Assembly: GCA_037951165.1 (NCBI GenBank) | Contig: JBBDHG010000116.1 | Coordinates: 335,001 to 399,000, forward strand | Length of the DNA: 64,000 nucleotides | From: Lophius americanus | Taxonomy: Eukaryota; Chordata; Actinopteri; Lophiiformes; Lophiidae | Reading direction: 5' to 3' | Part shown: piece by piece, positions 56,811-64,000 of the stretch | How the letters are laid out: each line of letters starts with the position of its first letter | How positions within the stretch are numbered: position 1 is the stretch's first letter | The notes under the pieces: generated by a model | The model's input: the letters and a program-made list of their open reading frames with translations, nothing else | The model's database searches: none | What the model was told of the DNA's origin: nothing | Made by a program: the position numbers and the translations under genes

Positions 56811-57099
56811 CCGCCCACAGGTCAGGTGACCAGTTGTGCTGGTGGATGTAGAAGGACATGAATGAACAGTCATGACTAAAAAATACCTGCAATACAAAAA
56901 TGAGGGTATCCAACCCAAACTCATCAGCTTTGGTCCGCTCTGCAGACTAGGCGTTAAAATCAAATGTGTCTGGGTAAGACTTGGGTCTCTGTTTGGATCT
57001 AGTGTTCTCTGTGTGGCTGCTAAAGATAAGATGAAGAATCGTTATGTTTTGTTTTAATCGATAGACGGTTTGTCTTTAAGATTTTCCAGTCAGGCAACG

Positions 57100-57340
57100 A
57101 TTAGGACGCCTCTCTCCGCTAACATTCTCCCGCCTCTCCAACCTGTGACCAATCAAAACAGCGTTTGGCTCGAACCTTTCACTTATTGGCCGTAGCATGG
57201 CGAGGTGGGAGTTCAGCTAGCCGCTTGATTGGTGGATCTCCGGTCATTCTTGTAGCCCGGCGGGTGGCGTCTGATGCTTTGGGGCTTGTAGCTGAAGCAC
57301 GGTGAAGAAACTCCAATAGCTAGGTAGCAGTCAGCAGAAA
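57100..57340 (+). promoter_or_regulatory. mepce promoter region with three CCAAT boxes
   Basis: CCAAT at 57149-57153 and inverted ATTGG at 57185-57189 and 57228-57232, with CG-richer sequence and no TATA box. This is a typical NF-Y-dependent housekeeping arrangement. The role is inferred from position upstream of the 5' UTR exon. Confidence 0.5.
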
Positions 57341-57703
57341 GCTATCGATCAGTTTGAGTCTTCGACCCACTCGCACACATTGACGCACGCTCTCATGCAG
57401 ACGGAAAGCACTGCCGGAGCTGGGGTTCGAGTCCCGATTGTGTTTTCAGTTGTTCGAACAGTTGTTTTTGTTTAGGGGGCGGGGGATAGCTCCATGCTAG
57501 TTACTTCCTGCCTGTTAGCCGGACGTGGCTATCAGGAGAAGCTAACTGTCTAACAGCTTGTTTCTGGTAAATCTGAATTATTCATGAAGGCGCTCCGTGA
57601 TTGGATAAGTGGGTTTCAGGCGGAGCCATAATCAGGCCAGTTTATCTGTGGATAATATTAGCAGCAGCAACAACAACAACAACAACGCGAAGTGGATAAT
57701 AAC
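57341..57703 (+). other. mepce: mepce noncoding exon 1 (5' UTR)
   Basis: Ends at donor ATAAC|GTAAGT after a (CAA)n run (57667-57687). No ATG-led frame continues into exon 2. The left boundary is uncertain. Confidence 0.5.
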
Positions 57704-57959
57704 GTAAGTATAATTTATTCTCACTACCGTTACACTACTTAAGTACTCTGTTCGTGTCTGTCAACAAGAGAAATTGAGTACTTGATACCCAAGCAGAGTG
57801 AAAGCATTAAGTACCCAATGAGAGTAATATTTATTGAGAGAGTATTTTTATCGCCTAATTATTGTTGTAATGTCTTTAAAACCTTATATGGTCCATAGAG
57901 TAATAGCGAATTGGTATCCATCGTTGCAATCAGAAATATTTGCACATATGGTTTACCTG

Positions 57960-58215
57960 GGGATTATTTCGGGAGGTGGCTAATTCAGGGTTAGTGGAAA
58001 CTCCGTTAACCCTGAGATGAGGGAAACTCAGAATTTTCTATTTTAGAAGTCAAACTCTATGTCAGTTATCATGGCAACTCACTGCCTCTAAATCTAACTT
58101 GCTTGCTGCCTGGTTTACTCTAACAAACCCTGAGTTCGTTCTTGACCACCTCTCCTGCTGAGCCTGAAGTAGAGCTGTCAGCAGGACCGTTACATAGAAT
58201 GATTCATTGCTTTAA
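57960..58215. mobile_element. MITE-like copy in mepce intron 1
   Basis: CCGTTAACCCTGAGATGAGG (58003-58022), TAACAAACCCTGAGTTCGTT (58121-58140) and GAGCCTGAAGTAGAGCTGTC (58159-58178). The last is the reverse complement of the 55148-55170 word of the intergenic copy. Confidence 0.45.
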
Positions 58216-58854
58216 TTCCATGATTGATCGAAATAAATTTCTCTAACTTTACATCTAAAACTTCATACACCTGGGATGTCTTTCACATCCGAGTTTTTTC
58301 AAACGGAAGCTTTGTCAAAAAATATGACAATATTTGATATTAAAGCTAAAGCAAACATAGCCACTGACTGATATTATAAATATGTTTAAAACCAAAGGAA
58401 GGTATAATCACGAATTAAAATTATGGATCTATTTATCAACAATCAATATTATTCAGGTAAGGGGAAGCAGTGGCCCCAGTCCATGCAAGATATTTCTGAT
58501 GCCCCCCTTTCCCACTACCCACTCAGGTTCATCCAGGGGAGAGGCATCCTGAAACATTCCTGGATGAAATATAAAACTTCTCCAGCGAGTTTGTGTCCAC
58601 TTAAGATTAACTATGTATTTGTATTTCATTTTAAGCTGCTTTTATGTCCCCTTAATGCTTATTAAATGAAAATAAAAATCTGTGCAATATCATCCCGCCG
58701 CTTTATCCCCTAAAATATTTGGAGAAAATTCAGTCAAAGTAATAGATACCTTCACTCAGGCAGCAATGTTCTCCCACGTCAGTTTACGCTCTTTAAAGAG
58801 CCTATTAAATATTCCAGTTCAAATGGCATGAAGTATGATCTCTATTGATTATGT

Positions 58855-59345
58855 TTCTTGATCCCCCTCATGCAAGATTTTTTACTCCGACTTAACAAAC
58901 TCGCAACAAACAAAACAAAGTACACCCCTATTGTCCAGTTGTTGTCATGGGTTCCCTCCAGGTACTCTAGTCTAGAAAAAACAAGCCTCCGCTATCATCC
59001 CCACAAAGTCAAGCACCTACAGTTTTCCACACACCACTGGGACTTACAATGGAACAGGGCCATATTGTCTGATGAGACCGAAATAGAGCTCTTTGGTAAC
59101 AAATGTCCCCAAAAGAGGGGTATTAAAGATCGTGAGTATAGACATGATGCTTAGCAGGAATGGAAGCCATAGAGGAAAGCCCCTGATACCCACTGTGAAG
59201 TAATGTGATAAGTCTGTAATGCTGTTTTTCTTCCAAAGGCCCCGAATCCCTTGTTAAAAGACAATATAGGTCAATAACGTACTTGTTTTTATTTTTAATA
59301 TCCATTTCTGAAACCAAAATCAAATCGTCAAAGATAGACGGGGTG
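58855..59345 (+). mobile_element. Tc1-like transposase relic in mepce intron 1
   Basis: The frame 58858-59154 contains LQFSTHHWDLQWNRAILSDE then TEIELFGNKCPQKRG (59010-59115), the conserved SDE(T)xxELFG block around the second catalytic Asp of Tc1 transposases. Both flanks are decayed. Confidence 0.65.
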
Positions 59346-59767
59346 GTACAGTATCTTTGTCAAAGGTTAAATGTATTTAAATGATTCTCTTGGATTAGAT
59401 TCCAGGCCTGAAGTTGAGACAGCGTCAACTTTCCTTTAAAAAACAATTATCCATTTGGAACCATGTAGAATTGTTTCAATGCTTTTTTAACTGTGTAGTG
59501 CTGATAAGTATTATTTAGATCTTTTAAGACACGATTTGCGATCAGTCTGACCGGCCGATACATCTTGTTTTTGATGTATGTATTTATTTTAAGTGCTCAT
59601 ATTTTGAAGGAAGTGAAGTGGAAGTGACAATGCTGGTCGGCCTTGTGTTTTGCGCATGTTAGAATGTATCCTCCATCCTTAAACCAATTGTATGGCTTTT
59701 TGAAGCGAAAACCGTCTAAGCCTCGTTCGGTCAATTAAATTCTATTATGGCTGTGTTCATTGATTGT

Positions 59768-60115
59768 GGCTGGCTCTGCGCTCCCGCTAGCTTTAGCTGC
59801 TCGGCTAATGTTACCTTCTCAACTGTGGTTATTACCTTCTCCCCTGGGTTATTACATTTGAAGAGTGTGATTAAGTTTGTTGTGCCGAACGCTTTTGGGG
59901 TTGTTCGGCCACCGCTCTTTTTGTCCTTACATTTTAAAACTATAAATTACAGCATATATACATACATACAGCTGGTTTGTGGCTGGCTCTGAGCTCCAGC
60001 TAGCTTTAACCGCTCTATTAACTTTTGCTCCTCAACTTGCTGTTCCTCGGGGTGATTCAATTTGAAGTGTGTAATTACGTTTGTTGTGCCAAAAATATTC
60101 GGCACAACGAGATGC
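59768..60115. repeat. Direct duplication of about 130 bases
   Basis: 59768-59905 and 59981-60110 share, in order, GGCTGGCTCTG(C/A)GCTCC, GCTAGCTTTA, TTTGAAG(A)GTGT, TTACGTTTGTTGTGCC-like words and TTCGGC. The middle contains ATATACATACATACA. Origin unknown. Confidence 0.5.
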
Positions 60116-60564
60116 CTTTTTTTCTAACTGTCGTTAGAAATTAGGAGCTTTGTGTTTTCTGGTTTACTTGTGAAATGTTTTGGGCTAGGGCTCATGTTTG
60201 GTGTGCATGTATGGCGCAGGAGTGCAACTGGCATCAAGTGAGGTTTTTCTGTAAATTTCCTAATTCATCAAACTAAGCTTCCCAGCGCTGATCGATCGGT
60301 GCACCTCTAGTTTAAAGCCATTAAGATCCATTGAAATTGTTGAGTTCAGAGCGGTGTAGACATGTTTTGTTTTGCTTAGACCTGTTAATACCTGTGTCCT
60401 TCACCGAGTAGATCTTTAAAGTTTTTCTAGTAGAACACATCTCTGTCTACTTTGTTGAATTGATGTCTGTATTAGATGCATTTTTTCCTTTCCTGTATAG
60501 TCAAACTAACCCTGCCATTCTCTCTCTCAACATAACTGTAATTGGTTGATATGTCAACAGGTGG

Positions 60565-63500
60565 ATGATGATCAAGATGTCATTGGACAAAGAGACTGTG
60601 CTTTCTCATGACGTCAGCCCCGCCTTCCCCACCACTGTCAACCTATCAGAGCAGCTGCTACTTGCAAAGACACGCCCCCTGTATCCTAAAAACAACCTCC
60701 TTCCATCTGGTAACAGTCAGCCGTCCCTCAACACTTCTGCTCCCCCTGTTCAGCGAATCGCAAAGAGGCGTTACTCCATGGGCGTTGGCTTGAAGGGGCT
60801 GGCCAAGGGGCTGGCCAAGCGGCGTCGCCGCGTCAACAGTGACAGCCAATCAGAACCGGTGCTGCCAAGTCACTTCATGTTGGGCGGAAACATCTTTGAC
60901 CCGCTGAACCTCAACTCGCTATTGGATGAAGATATCAATAAGTGAGCAAATTGGTCGAATAATAAATCATTTCATTATTCAGTTTGTCTGATCCTGAGTC
61001 ATTTAGAACGCCAGAGGAGGAGATGCCGGTCTGTTCAGACTGAGGTCGCTTTGAACAACATCAGATATGTATCTGATTTAGGACCACATATGAAAGTGGC
61101 CTGGGTCTCATTTGAAAAAATCGGATTCGTGCTGTTCAGACTGTCGTAAAAAAAACAGTTATGGGTCACATATGGGCATAAAAGTCAGATTCTGGCCACT
61201 TTTGCCTGCAGTGTGAACGTTGCCTAATATAAGTCCAATATCTGTCCAGCATGGATAGTTCAGTACCAGTCCAGGGATAGTTCAGGGTGAGTCCAATATC
61301 AGTCCAGTATCACACCAATATCCGGCCAGTATGATTCCAGTGTGAGACCAATATAGATCCAGTGTCAGATTAGTATCAGACCAGTATGTTTTCAGTATCA
61401 GACTAATACCAGTCTAGAATCAGCCAGTATGCGGATTTCAAAACAAAAGACTAGTATACAGGACTGGGTAATTCGGGCTAAAATGAGAATTGCTCTTTTT
61501 TTGTTTTGTTTAGAAGTTAGATTGCAATTATCTCCACGATCTTACCATTCAGTTGACATCATATTGCACTATGTTATGAAAATAAGAAATTAGAAAGCGC
61601 CATGCACTGTCCGTGTGTAACACAGATAGTTGTATATGGAGGCATTAAAGGGTTAACTGCTGGTTTATAACGGCTGATATTGAGTCTATTTTTTACACAT
61701 CAAACACAAACATTACACAACGTCCTCAGCAGTTATAAATATACTGAAATTGGAGTCTTACCATTGACAAACTGCTTTGTTAGAATCTACATCCGGAACT
61801 ATTTCAAAATCCTTACAAAACGTTTTCCCTGCTTAGGTTTTGGTATTTTTACACCTTACTGAAGACCGGTTTTGCTTGACGTTGTCCGTGGTTTGAGCTT
61901 GGCTACTGCATGAGAATTTAACGGAACAAATGTAACACATAGTCTATGCCCCTTTCATGGGCTCATTGCGCTGTCATGTAAAAAGAAAACGTTCAATACC
62001 GAAAAATGACAAAGGCCAACACAGACGGCGCAATGAAACGACACAGAAAAGTTGTAGAATGAAAAAAGAAGCTATGGAGAAGTTTGGCAGTGATAAAGTG
62101 TCACTGTTTGCAATTTCATGTTAGCTCTCCGGCTATTCGGTAGACCTAATAAACGCTAAGTTAGCACTTAGTTTAGGCGAGCTAAATTATCATTTAGCAA
62201 CTTCCAGAGTATCCTATGTTACAGATGGTTGGTTCCAATACTAGACCGGAATCAGTCCACCATCGGAATAGACTCAGCCTTGTATTAGACAAGTATGGTT
62301 CGACTATAAGTCTAGATTCAGTCCAATCCCGTTCCAATATCCGGCCAGTATGGTTCCAGAATCAGTCTAGAATCTTACCAATATCAGATCATAATAGTTG
62401 CAGTATCAGTCTAATTATCTGTAAACATTGAAATTCTCCCCCTCCTTAGGGTGACCAATCAGGAGACACCAAAGTGCTCACCGCTGCCATCACGGGGTGG
62501 AGATCCAGTAGAGATCCTTTTCCCCCGTGACATCACAGACCCACTAAACCTGAAGGGGGGAGGCAAGGACGGAAAGGGGGGCGGTATCCTGCTCTCCCCT
62601 GTGAAGTCCAGGAGGAGACACAGGAACAGGCACCATGGAGGGGGAGGAGAGAAGGAAGTGTTACCAGCGCGACTGTTCCCCCCAACAGCTGGAAGGATAG
62701 GTGAGATACCTGCTGGAGGGGGAGGAGAGAGGGAGACAGGTGAGACACTTGTGGATTGGAGCATAGACACTGAGTAGCGTGATGTGCGGCTGGCTATGGA
62801 TGGGTGGGTGCATGAACAGGATGCGGTCACTGTGGCATTTGGTTAGTGAGTGTAATTGGAAGTAAAGGAGTATCTGGCCATAAAACCAATGTCTACGGGG
62901 TGTTTTTCCTCTTTGGGCCTCCCTGACCTGTGGAGGGAGGTTTTTCTCTCAAGCTCATCTGGGAATCATTGATGCACACAGACTGGACCAAAGTGTAAAG
63001 CCGGTGCCTGCAGTTTAATTTTGTCCTTTTATTCTGCTCTACCTGAACGTTAAAGAGTTCACTTTGGCAGATTAACAGTTCTTCAAATGAGCGAGAAAGG
63101 CTTCCAGGTGCAGTCGGAATGTTTATGTCCTCACAACAATGTGGAAAAACAAGCTCTTGGTACGTTAGCTTAATATTAACATATAATGGGAATTGCTGTA
63201 TGCATTCTAACGGTACTAGTATTGACGGCACAACCATAACCAAAAAATAAACAAGTATGTACAAATAAAGTATTTTCTTTATATATATTTGTCAGTTAAA
63301 CTTAGTTTCTGTTAATGTCTTAATAATTAAGGGAGGTCAACTAACGAGCCCCTGAAGTCCCTTGAGAAAAAAATGATTGTGGCCCCATCTTTTCTTGTTT
63401 GCACAAGATAAATTACTGTAAATCCACAGCAAATATTGATAAACAAAACCACCATAGAACATACACTTGATTGAACCGGGCTTACAAAGTTTTATTTTCA

Positions 63501-64000
63501 CTTTGGAATGTCATTAGTGAACCCCTCTGTCACACGCTGTGATTTGCCACCTACATCCGATATTCATTTCTCAACTTGTGGGAAACACTGCAGGGGTCTA
63601 CCTACCTTCATCACCAGGGAGTACCTGGTGAGAGAACCAGTTTAGTCATTGCTACCATACCCATGTACTGGTTTTACTGGTTTACACGGATAACTAGTAG
63701 CCAGTTTGTTGACCTGACTAATAACATTCTAATGGCATGCTAATAATAGGCTAATGTCTCTTCTGTCGTTGTGTTGTGATAGTTCCTGTGATGCCCACAG
63801 AGGGCGCCGCCTCAGAGTCTCCTCTGCCGTGTGAACTCAACACGGCCATCACCTGTCGCGATGACGTGGCTCCACCTCCTATTCTCCCCAGGAGACACAC
63901 ACACCCTCCACCATCAGGTAACCAGCGCGATGGTCGCCAACGGAGACGACGGCGAACTACCTCCACGAAGTCAGTGGAACCTCCATCCACCACAGCTCCA
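60565..64000 (+). CDS. mepce: Mepce, 7SK snRNA methylphosphate capping enzyme (N-terminal part)
   Basis: MEPCE (BCDIN3) adds a monomethyl cap to the gamma-phosphate of 7SK RNA and stays in the 7SK/P-TEFb snRNP with LARP7. Coding segments: 60565-60941, 62450-62700, 63783 to beyond 64000; phases agree. The start MMIKMSLDKE follows acceptor CAACAG at 60560; the second ATG (60568) matches the family start MIEM. Conserved blocks include RRRRVNSD then LGGNIFDPLNLNSLLDED (60818-60936), ETPKCSPLPSRGGDPVEIL and PRDITDPLNL (62463-62551), and CELNTAITCRDDV with a basic RQRRRRRTTSTKS patch (63828-63975). These match the disordered N-terminal half of human MEPCE. The methyltransferase domain must lie to the right. 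Poly-Gly (HHGGGGEK) lies in the second segment. Confidence 0.93.
60942..62449 (+). other. mepce intron 2 with CCAGTATCAG-type repeats
   Basis: Two patches, 61225-61435 and 62215-62420, consist of short irregular units such as CAGTCCAGTATCA and CCAATATCCGGCCAGTATG. The second patch repeats the ATATCCGGCCAGTATG word of the first. No exon is recognised between them. Confidence 0.6.
62701..63782 (+). other. mepce intron 3, nothing recognised
   Basis: AT-rich intronic sequence. Donor ATAG|GTGAGA at 62700 and acceptor TGTGATAG at 63775-63782. A minus frame at 62893-63264 has no recognisable similarity. Confidence 0.5.

Overview
The window looks like nuclear DNA of a bony (teleost) fish. All recognisable genes are vertebrate and split by GT-AG introns, some under 100 bases. 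The intergenic and intronic space is packed with fish-style mobile-element relics (L2-like, RTE-like and R4/Dong-like LINEs, tRNA-derived SINEs, Tc1, hAT and Harbinger-like DNA transposons) and with minisatellites. The species cannot be told from sequence alone. There is no sign of bacterial, organellar or viral genes.

Four protein-coding genes can be assembled exon by exon. (1) ctc1, minus strand, 4056-14567: the large subunit of the CST telomere-maintenance complex, 25 coding exons and about 1228 codons, apparently complete. (2) An HMGB-family gene, plus strand, first exon ending at 20643 and coding 22759-26925, 201 residues with two HMG boxes and an acidic tail. (3) dlg4 (PSD-95), minus strand, 30526-53876: three PDZ domains, SH3 and guanylate-kinase-like domain, with three alternative first coding exons (an L27-containing start, a palmitoylation-type MDCLC start, and a third short basic start). 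(4) mepce, plus strand, 5' UTR ending at 57703, coding from 60565 and running off the right edge. Only its disordered N-terminal part, upstream of the methyltransferase domain, lies in the window.

Layout: 1-4050 is intergenic (AT-rich repeats, a 19-bp array). 4056-14567 is ctc1, with a LINE fragment and a 31-bp minisatellite in its introns. 14570-20290 is intergenic and largely a Tc1 relic plus a long L2-like LINE carrying an antisense insert. 20290-27780 is the HMGB gene, whose third intron holds an RTE-like LINE nested with an L2-like tail. 27780-30200 is repeats. 30200-53900 is dlg4, whose introns hold a hAT relic inside a 34-bp repeat array, a THAP-like exon relic, a long inverted repeat, long TA tracts and an R4/Dong LINE. 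53900-57100 is intergenic with snap-back MITE-like copies. 57100-64000 is mepce.

The four genes act in different processes (telomere replication, chromatin architecture, synaptic scaffolding, 7SK RNA capping) and show no functional cluster. In human, CTC1 and DLG4 both lie on 17p13.1, so their proximity is probably conserved synteny. The features most worth checking are the third dlg4 start exon, the split N-terminal coding region of mepce, the 87-base in-frame ctc1 intron, and the inverted-repeat/TA-tract/R4-LINE junction in the dlg4 intron.
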